Assembly: GCA_028292665.1 (NCBI GenBank)
Contig: JAQGLW010000081.1
Coordinates: 24,655-88,654, forward strand
DNA length: 64,000 nucleotides
Direction of reading: 5' to 3'
Source of the DNA: Herminiimonas sp.
GTDB taxonomy: Bacteria > Pseudomonadota > Gammaproteobacteria > Burkholderiales > Burkholderiaceae_D
Positions within the stretch are counted from its first letter, which is position 1, and every line of letters starts with the position of its first letter. Position numbers and translations under genes: made by a program. A model generated the notes under the pieces. The model was not told the DNA's origin, did not search any database, and was given only the letters and a program-made list of their open reading frames with translations. Below, piece by piece: positions 39,499-49,172 of the stretch.

Positions 39499-40020
39499 TT
39501 ATAGCAATGCCAAGTCTTTACGTAATTCTTCCAGTTTCAATCGTCCTAAATAAGTTTTTTTAACTTGTCCATCAGGATTGATCAATACAGTAAAAGGCAA
39601 GCCTCCGGCCTGATTCCCAAAACGGTGCAACAGATCCGTGCCGCTCACGCCGGCAACATAGAGAGGGTAATTGATTTTATATTTTGAGGAAAATTCCAGA
39701 ATGTTGAAAGTGGAATCGATACCTATACCGATAATTTGAATATTTTTCGATGTCAGTTCGGTTTGCAATGCAGACAACTCCGGCATTTCCTGCACACAAG
39801 GCGCGCACCAGGTTGCCCAAAAATTAATAACCAGCGCTTTCCCTTTCCATTCAATAAGAGGATGAGACGCGCCTTGGGGATCGGTTAATGTCTGAGCAAA
39901 GAAATTGGCAGTTGCGCTTGCTGCGGGCGTTTCTGTTCGCACTTGATGTATTCCGAAATAAATGCCGGCGGCTGCAAATATAAGTCCAATAAGCGCGTAT
40001 GACGCCAGATTCCGCTTCAT
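39499..40020 (-). CDS. TlpA-like thiol:disulfide oxidoreductase
   Basis: This 173-residue protein is anchored by an N-terminal helix (YALIGLIFAAAGIYFGIH). The periplasmic thioredoxin fold has the active site WATWCAPC (Cys72 and Cys75) and the cis-proline region GGLPFTVLINPDG. TlpA/ResA-type proteins reduce apocytochromes or other periplasmic targets; the partner here is unknown. Its ATG overlaps the end of the upstream gene (40017-40020), so translation is coupled. Confidence 0.9.
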   Translation of the reverse strand: MKRNLASYALIGLIFAAAGIYFGIHQVRTETPAASATANFFAQTLTDPQGASHPLIEWKGKALVINFWATWCAPCVQEMPELSALQTELTSKNIQIIGIGIDSTFNILEFSSKYKINYPLYVAGVSGTDLLHRFGNQAGGLPFTVLINPDGQVKKTYLGRLKLEELRKDLALL

Positions 40021-40631
40021 TCGGTTTCACTTTCAATAATAAGCGCGCGCACAGCGGTTATATCAGCGCGTTCGATTCGCCCTGTTGTTGATGTCTTGAT
40101 TGCGCCGCGCAAATCATCAATTTCATATAAAGCCAGATGAACGCCTTCTTTTCCTCGGATGAAACTGACGGTTTCCACCGGCTCGTTACGGGTTTTAAAA
40201 TGAGTACTTTCGGATACTTCGAAGCTGATATTTTTGTTTAAAAGATAAATTTGAACATCTTTCGGGCTTTCGGCAAACAATTGCAAATGTATATCGGAAT
40301 GTTCGCCCGCAGTGCCATTTAACACTGCGCCTGTCAGATAAGGATTGAATTGCGCCAATTCCATCATCACCTGCAATGCAAATTTTCGTAAATGCAGCAG
40401 TCGAGCCGGCTGGCTTTCATTAAAAAAAAGCTCGTTATACAACCGTACTTCGTCTTCAATCTGCGCATTGTCGGGCAAAACATCGCCGCGCACTCTGGTG
40501 TTTCCAAGGATTTGCCTGACAGCCTTGCGCTTGGCGGTGCCATAGTCGGCACCGTCTTCCGCGATCATGCGTGCGGCCGCAGCAGCGATTTCATTACGCA
40601 ACAGTTCTGTCTCGGATGGGTAATTGCTCAT
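40017..40631 (-). CDS. Conserved protein with a possible nucleotidyltransferase-like motif
   Basis: The function of this 204-residue protein is not recognised. The N-terminal half is helical and carries GTAKRKAVRQILGN and VRLYNELFFNES. The middle motif GAVLNGTAGEHSDIHLQLF resembles the G-S...D-x-D/H signature of DNA polymerase-beta-type nucleotidyltransferases, with Asp-Ile-His in place of Asp-x-Asp. The end is beta-rich (THFKTRNEPVETVSF...). No signal peptide or membrane helix. It is coupled to the TlpA-like gene and diverges from mpl. The resemblance is by eye and weak. Confidence 0.65.
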   Translation of the reverse strand: MSNYPSETELLRNEIAAAAARMIAEDGADYGTAKRKAVRQILGNTRVRGDVLPDNAQIEDEVRLYNELFFNESQPARLLHLRKFALQVMMELAQFNPYLTGAVLNGTAGEHSDIHLQLFAESPKDVQIYLLNKNISFEVSESTHFKTRNEPVETVSFIRGKEGVHLALYEIDDLRGAIKTSTTGRIERADITAVRALIIESETE

Positions 40632-40791
40632 GAGAGTCTATCTCGGCAGGAACAGCTTCCGAGGCGGGCATGATACTTCAGAGGCGCAAGCTCGCGGGTC
40701 AGGTAAAATCTCGTTATTCCATATTTTCTGAATTGTCGGGAACAGGGCGCCACTATACATAACCCTGTTTCACAATACCTTGAATTTTACA

Positions 40792-42171
40792 ATGCATATT
40801 CATATTCTGGGCATTTGCGGCACCTTTATGGGTGGCCTTGCAGTGCTGGCAAAAGAAGCAGGGCACAAAGTCACCGGCTGCGACGCAAACGTCTACCCGC
40901 CGATGAGTACCCAGCTTCAGGCGCAGGGCATCGAGCTGATCGAGGGTTTTGGCCCCGAACAGATAAGCCTGAAGCCAGACCTGTTCGTCATCGGCAATGT
41001 CGTTTCACGCGGCAATCCATTGATGGAGGAAATTCTCGATCGCGGATTGCCCTATACGTCCGGCCCGCAATGGATCGGCGAGCATATTCTGCACAACAAG
41101 TGGGTGCTGGCAGTGGCAGGAACGCATGGCAAGACCACGACTTCATCGATGCTCGCATGGATTCTGGAGGATGCCGGATATCATCCGGGATTCCTGATCG
41201 GCGGCGTGCCGATGAATTTCGGCATTTCCGCGCGTCTGTCCGGCAAGGTCGCCGGCTCCGATTTTTTCGTGATAGAGGCAGATGAGTACGACACGGCGTT
41301 CTTCGACAAGCGCAGCAAATTCGTCCATTATCGCGCCAAGACCGCGATCCTGAATAATCTCGAGTATGACCACGCCGATATTTTCCCGGATCTGAGCGCA
41401 ATAGAAACCCAATTTCATCATCTGGTGCGTACCGTGCCCGGTGTCGGACGGCTGGTCGTCAATGGCCGCGAAGCATCATTGCAGCGCGTAATGGCACGCG
41501 GCTGCTGGAGCGAGACGGAATGGTTTGGCGGCGCAGACCAAAAAGGCTGGTCGCTTGGCGAACATGATGACGGCAGTTTTGATGTCGTTTTCAACGGCGA
41601 TAAGCAAGGCACCGTGCATTGGTCGCTGACCGGCGAACACAACCGGCTGAATGCGCTTGCCGCCATTGCCGCCGCGCGCCACGTCGGCGTGCTGCCGGCG
41701 CAAGCAATCGATGCGCTTGCGAAATTCGGCAATGTCAAACGCCGGATGGAAGTGCGCGGCGTCGTCAATGGCGTTACGGTGTATGACGATTTCGCTCATC
41801 ATCCGACCGCGATCGCGACGACTGTCGCCGGACTGCGCAAGAAGATGGACGGCGCACGCATCCTGGCGGTGCTGGAGCCTCGTTCCAACACGATGAAACT
41901 GGGCACAATGAAAGACGCATTGCCCGGCAGTCTGGTTGATGCCGACGTGGTTTTCGGCTATGGTGCAAAAGGCAGCGGCAAAGACGCACTCGGCTGGAAC
42001 CTGAGCGAAGCGTTGGCGCCGTTAGGACCGAAAGCCCGCGCATTTGATGAACTGGACGCACTGGTGCAGGCGATAGCGCAGACGGCGCAGCCGGGAGACC
42101 AGATTCTGGTGATGAGCAACGGCGGGTTTGGCGGCGTGCATCAAAAGATTCTGGATGCATTACGTAAATGA
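40792..42171 (+). CDS. mpl: UDP-N-acetylmuramate:L-alanyl-gamma-D-glutamyl-meso-diaminopimelate ligase
   Basis: Mpl joins recycled murein tripeptide to UDP-MurNAc, saving de novo synthesis. From ATG 40792 the 459-residue protein starts MHIHILGICGTFMGGLAVLA. It has the Mur ligase ATP loop GTHGKTTTSSMLAWILE, the EADEYDTAFFDKRSKFVHY segment that separates Mpl from MurC, and DDFAHHPTAIATT. A TTG four codons upstream is a poorer start. It works with AmpD (also in this window) in wall recycling. It overlaps the next gene by 4 bp. Confidence 0.96.
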   Translation: MHIHILGICGTFMGGLAVLAKEAGHKVTGCDANVYPPMSTQLQAQGIELIEGFGPEQISLKPDLFVIGNVVSRGNPLMEEILDRGLPYTSGPQWIGEHILHNKWVLAVAGTHGKTTTSSMLAWILEDAGYHPGFLIGGVPMNFGISARLSGKVAGSDFFVIEADEYDTAFFDKRSKFVHYRAKTAILNNLEYDHADIFPDLSAIETQFHHLVRTVPGVGRLVVNGREASLQRVMARGCWSETEWFGGADQKGWSLGEHDDGSFDVVFNGDKQGTVHWSLTGEHNRLNALAAIAAARHVGVLPAQAIDALAKFGNVKRRMEVRGVVNGVTVYDDFAHHPTAIATTVAGLRKKMDGARILAVLEPRSNTMKLGTMKDALPGSLVDADVVFGYGAKGSGKDALGWNLSEALAPLGPKARAFDELDALVQAIAQTAQPGDQILVMSNGGFGGVHQKILDALRK

Positions 42172-42755
42172 TCATTCTGTATCTGCATGGCTTTCGTTCG
42201 TCTCCGCAATCATTCAAGGCACGTCTGATCGCCGAACGGTTGCAGGCATTGGGCCGCAGTGCAGATTATATTTGTCCTCAGTTGCCGGTGTCGCCATATG
42301 AAGCAGTTACACTGGCATCGCAGCTTGCGGGCCGATTTTCTCCCAATGACGTGACGCTGATCGGCTCATCCCTTGGTGGTTATTATGCGACCTGGCTGGC
42401 CGAGCAATCGGGTTGCCGCGCTGCACTGTTGAACCCTGCCGTGAAGCCGCCGCGTGATCTGGAAAAGTACGTCGGCGTGACCACGTCCTACCATTCCGAT
42501 CAACCGTTCGAATTCAAGCAGGAATATATCGACGAATTGAGGGCATTTGCCGTGAATCGGATCACGCGGCCTGATCGGTATTTTTTAATTGCCGCAACCG
42601 GCGACGAAGTACTCGATTGGCATGAAATGGTTGCGCATTACCCGGGTGCACGGCAACGCGTGCTCGATGGCAGCGATCATGGTCTATCCGATTTCAGTGA
42701 TCATGTCGATGAAGTGTTGTCGTTTTGCGGTGTCGCGGCGAGGGATCCCGATTGA
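42168..42755 (+). CDS. YqiA-like alpha/beta-hydrolase (esterase)
   Basis: This 195-residue protein is of the UPF0227/YqiA type. It begins MIILYLHGFRSSPQSFKA, has the nucleophile elbow GSSLGG with Ser68, and carries the later Asp and His in FLIAATGDEVLDWHEM and DGSDHGLSDF. E. coli YqiA hydrolyses short acyl esters in vitro; the physiological substrate is unknown. The ATG overlaps the mpl stop (ATGA) and its own stop overlaps the ubiC start (TGATG), so the three are coupled. Confidence 0.9.
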   Translation: MIILYLHGFRSSPQSFKARLIAERLQALGRSADYICPQLPVSPYEAVTLASQLAGRFSPNDVTLIGSSLGGYYATWLAEQSGCRAALLNPAVKPPRDLEKYVGVTTSYHSDQPFEFKQEYIDELRAFAVNRITRPDRYFLIAATGDEVLDWHEMVAHYPGARQRVLDGSDHGLSDFSDHVDEVLSFCGVAARDPD

Positions 42756-43351
42756 TGTTTCGATCTGTCGACCATGCGCGCTGGTTCCCGCATGCGAATG
42801 GCGTCAATCCGCCCCGCGAAATGCGGCGCTGGCTTACCGACAGAACTTCATTGACGGTCAAGCTCACAGCGCATAGCAGTCATTTTCGCGTGCAGCGCTT
42901 GCATCAGAATCGAGGCCTGTGTTTGGCAGATGAATATGCGGAAATCGGATTGCCGTGCCGTGCAATCGTACGCGAGCGTGAAGTTTTATTGCGATGCGAT
43001 GAGCAGCCGGTGGTATTTGCGCATACGATCGTACCGATGACGGCAACCGCAAGCGATTGGCCGTTTTTCGGCACACTGGGCGACCGGTCGCTCGGCACGA
43101 CTCTGTTCGGCGACCCGTTAGTCTGGCGCGGACAGTTGCAATTTGCACGTCTCAAGGGGCAGCATCCATTGGTGCGGCGGGCAAATGCGGCAATAGGCGT
43201 ACAAAGTCCTGCATCCCCATTGTATGCACGTCGCTGCTTGTTTCGGCGAAAAAACGGGGCGCTGCTGGTTACCGAAATTTTCTTGCCGGCGATTGCCATG
43301 TTTCACCGCCAGGCACCACGAAATTTATTGACTGGACAACCAGTCGCATAA
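42755..43351 (+). CDS. ubiC: Chorismate pyruvate-lyase UbiC
   Basis: UbiC converts chorismate to 4-hydroxybenzoate and pyruvate, the first step of ubiquinone ring synthesis. The 198-residue protein has the family pattern REVLLRCDEQPVVFAHTIVP, then SLGTTLFGDP and the terminal EIFLPA with the active-site Glu. The ATG at 42755 overlaps the previous stop. An upstream TTG at 42725 lies within the esterase gene and is rejected. It complements ispB, which makes the ubiquinone tail. Confidence 0.9.
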   Translation: MFRSVDHARWFPHANGVNPPREMRRWLTDRTSLTVKLTAHSSHFRVQRLHQNRGLCLADEYAEIGLPCRAIVREREVLLRCDEQPVVFAHTIVPMTATASDWPFFGTLGDRSLGTTLFGDPLVWRGQLQFARLKGQHPLVRRANAAIGVQSPASPLYARRCLFRRKNGALLVTEIFLPAIAMFHRQAPRNLLTGQPVA

Positions 43352-43374
43352 CAAATTCACAAGCAAAGTAATTG

Positions 43375-45390
43375 ATGAATCTATTTTTTGAAGAATCCGG
43401 CGATTTCAAGGCCGGGGTGGCATTGGCCCAGCAAGGCGAGGCTTACCAGGTGGAGATGCAGAGCGGCAAGCGCACCAAGGTGCGGGCCAAGGACGTGCTG
43501 CTGCAGTTCGCGTCACCGGCGCCGGCGGAATTGCTGAACGATGCGCAAGCGATTGCAGATGAAGTCGACCTCGATTTTTTGTGGGAAGTCGCCGGACAGG
43601 AAGAATTCGGATTTGCAGAATTGGGTGCCGAATATTTCGGCCATGAACCCAAGACGCACGAAGCGGCCGGTTTGCTGCTGAAACTCCATTCCGCGCCGAT
43701 TTATTTTTACAGGAAGGGCAAGGGGCGCTACAAGGCGGCGCCCGAAGCATCGCTCAAGGCTGCATTGGCCGGAGTCGAAAGAAAAAAACAGCAGGCATTG
43801 ATCCAGGCGCAGTATGTCGCCGAATTGAAAGCGAACCGTTTGCCTGATGCGATGAAACCATCGGCATTGCAACTGCTCTTCAAGCCGGATAAAAACAGCA
43901 TCGAATACAAGGCGCTGGATGCCGCTTGCAGCGAATTGCAGACCACGCCGCAGCGGCTGATGCTGGCTATCGGCGGAATCGCATCGCCGAAGGACTTGCA
44001 CTTCTCGAAATTCCTGATCGAGTATTTTCCGAAAGGCACCGGCTTTCCTGTGATTACGATACCGGCCGCGCCGGCGCTGCCGGTCGCCGATGTGCAGGCA
44101 TTTTCAATCGATGACGTCACGACGACTGAAATCGACGATGCGTTTTCAGTCGTCACGCAGGCGGACGGCAACGTGCGCGTCGGCATTCATATCGCGGCGC
44201 CCGCGTTAGGCATCGCGCGCGACGATGCGATTGATGCAATCGCGCGGCAACGGCTATCGACGGTGTATATGCCGGGAGACAAGATCACGATGCTGCCGGA
44301 TGCATTGGTCGAATCCTTCACGCTGGCCGAAGGAAAAACATGTCCCGCGATATCGCTGTATGCGACCATCAATCCGCAAGACTGGTCGGTTGTCAGTACG
44401 GAAACCAGGGCTGAAGCAGTACCGATCGCCGCCAATCTGCGCCATAACGATCTGGATGCGATCGTTACCGAAGAAAACCTGACGCTGGGTGCGGGCGATT
44501 ATCCGCACAAGACCGATATCGCGCTGCTGTGGCAATGGGCGCAAGTGCTTGAGAAAGGCCGCATGGCCAAGCGCGAAAGTTTCGGTTTGAAACCGGAACA
44601 GACCAATCGGGTCGATTTCAATTTTTATGTCGAAGACGATAACGTCACCATCGTCCGCCGCAAGCGCGGCGCGCCGCTTGACAAGATCGTTGCCGAGCTG
44701 ATGATTTTCGCCAACAGCAGTTGGGGAAAGTTGATGCATGAGCATGGTGTGCCGGGGATTTATCGCAGCCAGGGCGGCGGTTCGGGCGGTTGGGCGGCCA
44801 GAATGCAGGTGCGCATGGTGACGCACGCGGCGCCGCATCAAGGTTTGGGCGTGGATCAATATGCCTGGAGCACATCGCCGTTGCGCCGCTACACAGACCT
44901 GGTCAATCAATGGCAAATTCTGGCATGCGTGCAGCACGGTGTGACGGCGCCGCTCGCGGCGCCTTTCAAGCCAAAAGATGCAGACCTGTTTGCCATCGTG
45001 TCCGCATTCGATGGAGCCTACAGCGCGTATGCCGACTTTCAATCGGACATGGAGCGTTACTGGTGCCTGCGCTGGCTGAGCCAGCAAAATGCCAGGCAGG
45101 TCGATGCGGTCGTGCTGAAAGAGGAAATCGTGCGCCTGGTCGATATCCCGCTGGTGATCAAATTGCCGGGCATGCAGCAAGTGCCGCGCGGTACGCAGGT
45201 CAGGCTCGACTTGCTGCGATGGGACGAAGTGGATTTGGCGGTTGAAGCGCGCCTGCTCGATATCGTCGTTGCTGCGCCTGTCGCCGCGGCTGTGGAGGAA
45301 GCAGACGAAGAATTAACCGATACGGCCGATTCCGATGACGAAATGCCCACAGCCGGCAACGATGCGGATGCCGAATCGGTGTCAGAGTGA
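43375..45390 (+). CDS. RNase II/RNB-domain ribonuclease
   Basis: This 671-residue protein is of the RNB exonuclease family. The N-terminal part (first ~220 residues) is an unusual beta-rich domain (MNLFFEESGDFKAGVALAQ...). The RNB catalytic domain starts at SIDDVTTTEIDDAFSV, where the acidic residues bind magnesium, and continues through GVHIAAP-like and YMPGDKITMLP to YAWSTSPLRRYTDLVNQWQ. A short S1-like end is followed by an acidic tail (EEADEELTDTADSDDEMP). The layout differs from E. coli Rnb/Rnr and matches the betaproteobacterial VacB-like subgroup. The TTG just before the ATG is rejected. Confidence 0.9.
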   Translation: MNLFFEESGDFKAGVALAQQGEAYQVEMQSGKRTKVRAKDVLLQFASPAPAELLNDAQAIADEVDLDFLWEVAGQEEFGFAELGAEYFGHEPKTHEAAGLLLKLHSAPIYFYRKGKGRYKAAPEASLKAALAGVERKKQQALIQAQYVAELKANRLPDAMKPSALQLLFKPDKNSIEYKALDAACSELQTTPQRLMLAIGGIASPKDLHFSKFLIEYFPKGTGFPVITIPAAPALPVADVQAFSIDDVTTTEIDDAFSVVTQADGNVRVGIHIAAPALGIARDDAIDAIARQRLSTVYMPGDKITMLPDALVESFTLAEGKTCPAISLYATINPQDWSVVSTETRAEAVPIAANLRHNDLDAIVTEENLTLGAGDYPHKTDIALLWQWAQVLEKGRMAKRESFGLKPEQTNRVDFNFYVEDDNVTIVRRKRGAPLDKIVAELMIFANSSWGKLMHEHGVPGIYRSQGGGSGGWAARMQVRMVTHAAPHQGLGVDQYAWSTSPLRRYTDLVNQWQILACVQHGVTAPLAAPFKPKDADLFAIVSAFDGAYSAYADFQSDMERYWCLRWLSQQNARQVDAVVLKEEIVRLVDIPLVIKLPGMQQVPRGTQVRLDLLRWDEVDLAVEARLLDIVVAAPVAAAVEEADEELTDTADSDDEMPTAGNDADAESVSE

Positions 45391-45470
45391 TACATCCTTA
45401 AAAGTCCGACAGGAATTACCGCGCTTTGTCGTAAAATCCTTTATCTGATGCAACTATTTTTCCTTGGCGC

Positions 45471-46364
45471 GTGAAATTAATTCTACAAAATCCCACATTG
45501 AGTATTGCCGTTGCCTTGTCTGTGCTGCTGCACGGGGCATTGCTGGCGGTACGATTTGCGGCGCCGGACACGTTCCGTTTCCAACCGGTCGATCCCGGAC
45601 TGGAAGTTATCCTGGTCAACGCGAAGCACGATAAAAAGCCGATCAAGGCGCAGGCCCTGGCGCAGGCCAATCTCGATGGCGGCGGTAATGCGAATGAGGG
45701 GCGTGCCAAATCGCCGCTGCCGGATTTGCGCAAGAGCGAAGACGGCGACAGCATCAAGGCGGCGAAGCGCCGCATCGTGGAGCTGGAGGAGCAACAGCAA
45801 AAAATGCTTACCCAGGCCAGCAGGAAAACGCGGTTTTCAGCAGCGCCCGTGACCGGCAAGGACAAACCGAAAGACGCGCCGCAACCTGACGGAACTGACG
45901 CAACGGACAGCGCCAGGGCGCTGGCGCGGATGGAAGCGGAGATCGCCAAAAACATCGAGGATTACAACAAGCGGCCGAAAAAAACCCAGATCACGCCCAG
46001 CACGCAGGAAGTCGGTTATGCAATGTATTACACAACGCTGCAAAAGCGGATCGAGAATATCGGCACGCTGAATTTCCCGCAGCAAGGCGGCAGGAAACTG
46101 TATGGCGAACTGGTGGTTTACATTCCCATTTTCCAGGATGGCGCCATCTATGAAAAGGAAGGCGGCCCGCGTGTCGAGCGCAGTTCCGGAAATTCCGCGC
46201 TCGATAGCGCTGCATTGCGCATCGTTCGGCGGGCCGCGCCGTTCGGCCGCTTCCCGCCCAACATGCGTTCGACCGGAAAGGACGATGTGTGGGAAATCAT
46301 CACCCGCTTCAAATTCACTCGTGACGATGCATTGGAAGCAGAGCTGCGGGGAGGCGGCAACTGA
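45471..46364 (+). CDS. TonB-like energy-transducing protein (GTG start)
   Basis: This 297-residue protein has a single N-terminal transmembrane helix ([21 protein letters not shown]) and a periplasmic Lys/Pro/Gln-rich spacer with a charged coiled-coil stretch ([20 protein letters not shown]). The C-terminal ~100 residues are TonB-like: [18 protein letters not shown], then [17 protein letters not shown] and [21 protein letters not shown]. TonB boosts uptake or export across the outer membrane using ExbB/ExbD, which are absent here. It is located between an RNase gene and aroE, as in other betaproteobacteria. Start GTG at 45471. Confidence 0.85.
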   Translation: MKLILQNPTLSIAVALSVLLHGALLAVRFAAPDTFRFQPVDPGLEVILVNAKHDKKPIKAQALAQANLDGGGNANEGRAKSPLPDLRKSEDGDSIKAAKRRIVELEEQQQKMLTQASRKTRFSAAPVTGKDKPKDAPQPDGTDATDSARALARMEAEIAKNIEDYNKRPKKTQITPSTQEVGYAMYYTTLQKRIENIGTLNFPQQGGRKLYGELVVYIPIFQDGAIYEKEGGPRVERSSGNSALDSAALRIVRRAAPFGRFPPNMRSTGKDDVWEIITRFKFTRDDALEAELRGGGN

Positions 46365-47185
46365 TGAACAGGCCGGACCGTTACGCAGTGATCGGCCATC
46401 CGGTCGCGCACAGCAAATCACCGGATATACATGCGCGCTTCGCTGCGCAGACAAAACAGCATCTGATTTACGAACGCTTGCTGGCGCCTTTGGATGGATT
46501 CGTCGCATCGGTGCAGGCATTTGCAAAAGGGGGCGGCCGGGGCGCCAATATCACCGTGCCGTTCAAGCTGGAAGCGCATGCACTGGCAACCGCGCTGACC
46601 GAACGGGCACGAGCCGCCGGCGCGGTCAACACGCTGAAATTCGATGGCGATACGATACTCGGCGATAACACCGATGGCATCGGACTGGTGGCCGATATCG
46701 TGAAAAATGCCGGCATCGCGATAGCCGGCAAAAGAGTGCTGTTGCTCGGCGCCGGCGGCGCGGCGCGCGGCGCGGTGTTGCCGCTGTTGTTCGAGCATCC
46801 GGCCGAACTGGTGATTGCCAACCGTACGCGATCGAAAGCGGACCAACTGGCGCTGCAGTTTGCAGCACACCACAGGAATATCGGCGCCAGTGATTTTGCC
46901 GCGTTGCACGGACCATTCGACATCATCATCAATGCGACTTCCGCCAGTCTTGCTGCGGATATGCCGCCGATCTCATCTGCGCTGTTCGACTCCGGCACGC
47001 TGGCATACGACATGATGTACGGCCGGGAGGCAACCGTCTTCATGCGGTTCGCCATGCAACATGGCGCTACTGCGCGCGATGGCCTCGGCATGCTGGTCGA
47101 ACAGGCGGCGGAGTCGTTCTTTGTCTGGCGCGGCGTGCGGCCTGATACCGCATCGGTATTCGCCGAATTGCGTGCGAAGCTTTAA
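46364..47185 (+). CDS. aroE: Shikimate 5-dehydrogenase AroE
   Basis: AroE reduces 3-dehydroshikimate with NADPH. The 273-residue protein starts [20 protein letters not shown] with the shikimate-binding Ser-Lys-Ser. It has the catalytic Lys in [20 protein letters not shown], the Rossmann loop [17 protein letters not shown] and NPT-box-like NRTRSKAD. The ATG overlaps the stop of the TonB-like gene. The C-terminal [19 protein letters not shown] is typical. Confidence 0.97.
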   Translation: MNRPDRYAVIGHPVAHSKSPDIHARFAAQTKQHLIYERLLAPLDGFVASVQAFAKGGGRGANITVPFKLEAHALATALTERARAAGAVNTLKFDGDTILGDNTDGIGLVADIVKNAGIAIAGKRVLLLGAGGAARGAVLPLLFEHPAELVIANRTRSKADQLALQFAAHHRNIGASDFAALHGPFDIIINATSASLAADMPPISSALFDSGTLAYDMMYGREATVFMRFAMQHGATARDGLGMLVEQAAESFFVWRGVRPDTASVFAELRAKL

Positions 47186-47225
47186 ATTTATTTAGAGGCT
47201 GCTCAAGCAGCTCGGAAAAATCAAA

Positions 47226-47921
47226 ATGAAAATTCTGCGCAAGTTGTTCTTGTTGCTGATCATCGTGCCGATTGCCATCGTAATGACAGTGCAGCTGTAT
47301 TTTTTTTTGCAGATATGGTGGTGGGTTGATCACAATCCCGACTCCACCAGCTTCATGCGCCGGCAACTCGCGGTGATCCAGGAAAAGAATCCGAATGCGA
47401 AGCTGCAATACAAATGGGTGCCTTACAACCGTATCTCGAATAATCTGAAACGCGCAATCATCGCTTCGGAAGATTCGAATTTTTCGGAACACGAAGGCAT
47501 CGACTGGGAAGCGCTGCAAAAGGCGTATGAAAAAAATACCAAAAAAGGCAAGGTCGTCGCAGGAGGTTCCACGATTACGCAGCAGCTTGCCAAAAACCTT
47601 TTCTTGTCCGGCGACCGCAGCTATGTGCGCAAGGCGCAGGAATTTGCGATCACCTACATGCTCGAATACTGGATGGATAAGGAACGTATTTTCGAAATCT
47701 ATCTCAATGTAGTGGAATGGGGCGGCGGCGTGTTCGGCGCGGAGGCGGCGGCCCGGCATTACTTCGGTGTTTCCGCCGCCAACCTTGGCGCAAGCCAGGC
47801 GGCCCGTCTTGCCGTGATGTTGCCCAATCCGCGATTTTTCGATAAGCATCAGGGTTCGAATTACCTGGCGCACCGTACCGGACTGATTTTACGGCGCATG
47901 GGTTCGGCGGAATTGCCGTGA
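47226..47921 (+). CDS. mtgA: Monofunctional peptidoglycan transglycosylase MtgA
   Basis: MtgA polymerises lipid II into glycan strands without a transpeptidase domain. The 231-residue protein has an N-terminal membrane helix ([21 protein letters not shown]) and GT51 motifs: the catalytic Glu in [18 protein letters not shown], then [16 protein letters not shown] and the [20 protein letters not shown] segment. It follows aroE by 40 bp. Length and absence of a PBP transpeptidase domain confirm the monofunctional type. Confidence 0.96.
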   Translation: MKILRKLFLLLIIVPIAIVMTVQLYFFLQIWWWVDHNPDSTSFMRRQLAVIQEKNPNAKLQYKWVPYNRISNNLKRAIIASEDSNFSEHEGIDWEALQKAYEKNTKKGKVVAGGSTITQQLAKNLFLSGDRSYVRKAQEFAITYMLEYWMDKERIFEIYLNVVEWGGGVFGAEAAARHYFGVSAANLGASQAARLAVMLPNPRFFDKHQGSNYLAHRTGLILRRMGSAELP

Positions 47922-47931
47922 TCCAATGCGG

Positions 47932-48202
47932 TTGACGCTTGCCTCCGGTTCTCGATGAAAGTACACTTGCGCTGTTTTTGTTTCCGGAGACCCGTCTTGG
48001 GTAGTCCTTTTTCAAGTGCCCAGCCGTCATCGGACGGCCAATCGGCGAGATAGCGCTTTCACGCGAGCTTTACCAAAGCGCCTCTCGCCATAGCTGGTGA
48101 GCGGGCGCGTCCAGGCCTTGGTCGGGCTGCGTTCCCCGAAATTCATTTAACCTGCAGAGATTCTCTGCAGAGCGAGCCGTGTGAGCACGGCCGGGAGAGC
48201 AG
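47932..48202 (+). promoter_or_regulatory. Highly structured leader region upstream of corA
   Basis: Several strong hairpins crowd the gap before corA. GCCGTC/GACGGC (48023-48038) closes a tetraloop. GGCGAGA plus GCGCTTT (48044-48059) pairs with AAAGCGC plus TCTCGCC (48075-48089), a 14-bp stem with a small bulge. CTGCAGAGA/TCTCTGCAG (48152-48170) is nearly perfect. GCCGTG/CACGGC (48176-48191) lies just before the ribosome site GGGAG (48193-48197). A TTGACG at 47932 may be a -35 box with a poor -10. No T-tract follows the long stem. It could be a metal-responsive leader; this is inference. Confidence 0.5.
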
Positions 48203-49168
48203 ATGATTAACGTATTCGTTTTGCAAAACGGACGGCTTAACCAGGTCAATATCGAAAGCCGCACCGATCTCGAGAATATTGCGCCGGTATGGGTCGACCT
48301 GACCGATCCGAACGATGATGAACGAGCCTGGGTCAAGAGCATTTACGGCGTCACGCTGCCCGGCGAGGATGAAGTAAAGGACATCGAAGCATCGGCCCGC
48401 TACTACGAAGCGGAAAATGGCGATCTTCATCTGCGCACGGATTTTTTGCTTGAAGAGGATGATGGCCCGTCGCGGGTCGTTACCGTCGCTTTCATTCTTG
48501 CAAGAAATATGCTGTTTTCGGTGCATACCGATGATCTGCCGGTATTCAGGCTGGTGCGGATGCGCGCGCGTTCGCGGCCTGGCTCGATAGCCGATTACAA
48601 GGATGTATTGCTCGATTTATATGCGACGGATGCCGAATACTCGGCCGATGCATTAGAGGGCATTTATCAAAATCTGGAAGAAGTCAGTCGCAGCGTGCTG
48701 CAGAAAGATTTCACCGATCAGGATGCAGCCGCTTCGCTGAATGCGATGGCGCAGGAAGAAGACTTGAATGGACGGATCCGCCGCAACATGATGGATACGC
48801 GCCGTGCGGTGAGCTTCTTGATGCGTGAACGGTTGCTGAATTCGGATCAGTTCGAAGAAGCCCGGCAAATTCTGCGCGATATTGAATCGCTCGATGGCCA
48901 TACCGCTTTCCTGTTCGACAAGATCAACTTTCTGATGGACGCCACAGTCGGCTTCATCAACATCAACCAAAACAAGATCATCAAGATTTTTTCGGTTGCA
49001 TCGGTCGTGTTTTTGCCACCGACGCTGATCGCGAGCATCTATGGCATGAACTTTAAAATCCTGCCGGAACTGGGCTGGGACTGGGGCTATCCGTTCGCTC
49101 TGGGTTTGATGATAGGCAGTGCGATTGCGCCATTCTGGTATTTCCGCCGCCGCGGCTGGTTAAAGTGA
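48203..49168 (+). CDS. corA: Magnesium/cobalt transporter CorA
   Basis: CorA is a pentameric channel for magnesium (also cobalt and nickel). The 321-residue protein has the acidic cytoplasmic funnel domain, a long stalk helix and two C-terminal membrane helices. The first ends in the signature YGMNF (SIYGMNFKILPELG), and the second is PFALGLMIGSAIAPFWYF, followed by a basic tail. Start MINVFVLQNGRLNQV follows GGGAG. The highly structured leader suggests post-transcriptional control. It converges with an Nramp-like transporter across a hairpin-rich gap. Confidence 0.95.
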   Translation: MINVFVLQNGRLNQVNIESRTDLENIAPVWVDLTDPNDDERAWVKSIYGVTLPGEDEVKDIEASARYYEAENGDLHLRTDFLLEEDDGPSRVVTVAFILARNMLFSVHTDDLPVFRLVRMRARSRPGSIADYKDVLLDLYATDAEYSADALEGIYQNLEEVSRSVLQKDFTDQDAAASLNAMAQEEDLNGRIRRNMMDTRRAVSFLMRERLLNSDQFEEARQILRDIESLDGHTAFLFDKINFLMDATVGFININQNKIIKIFSVASVVFLPPTLIASIYGMNFKILPELGWDWGYPFALGLMIGSAIAPFWYFRRRGWLK

Positions 49169-49172
49169 CGGT

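Noticed and set aside
47980..48060. Direct call of a yybP-ykoY manganese riboswitch before corA
   Set aside because: Only short fragments match the consensus and a proper P1 helix is not found; kept as a test, not an annotation.
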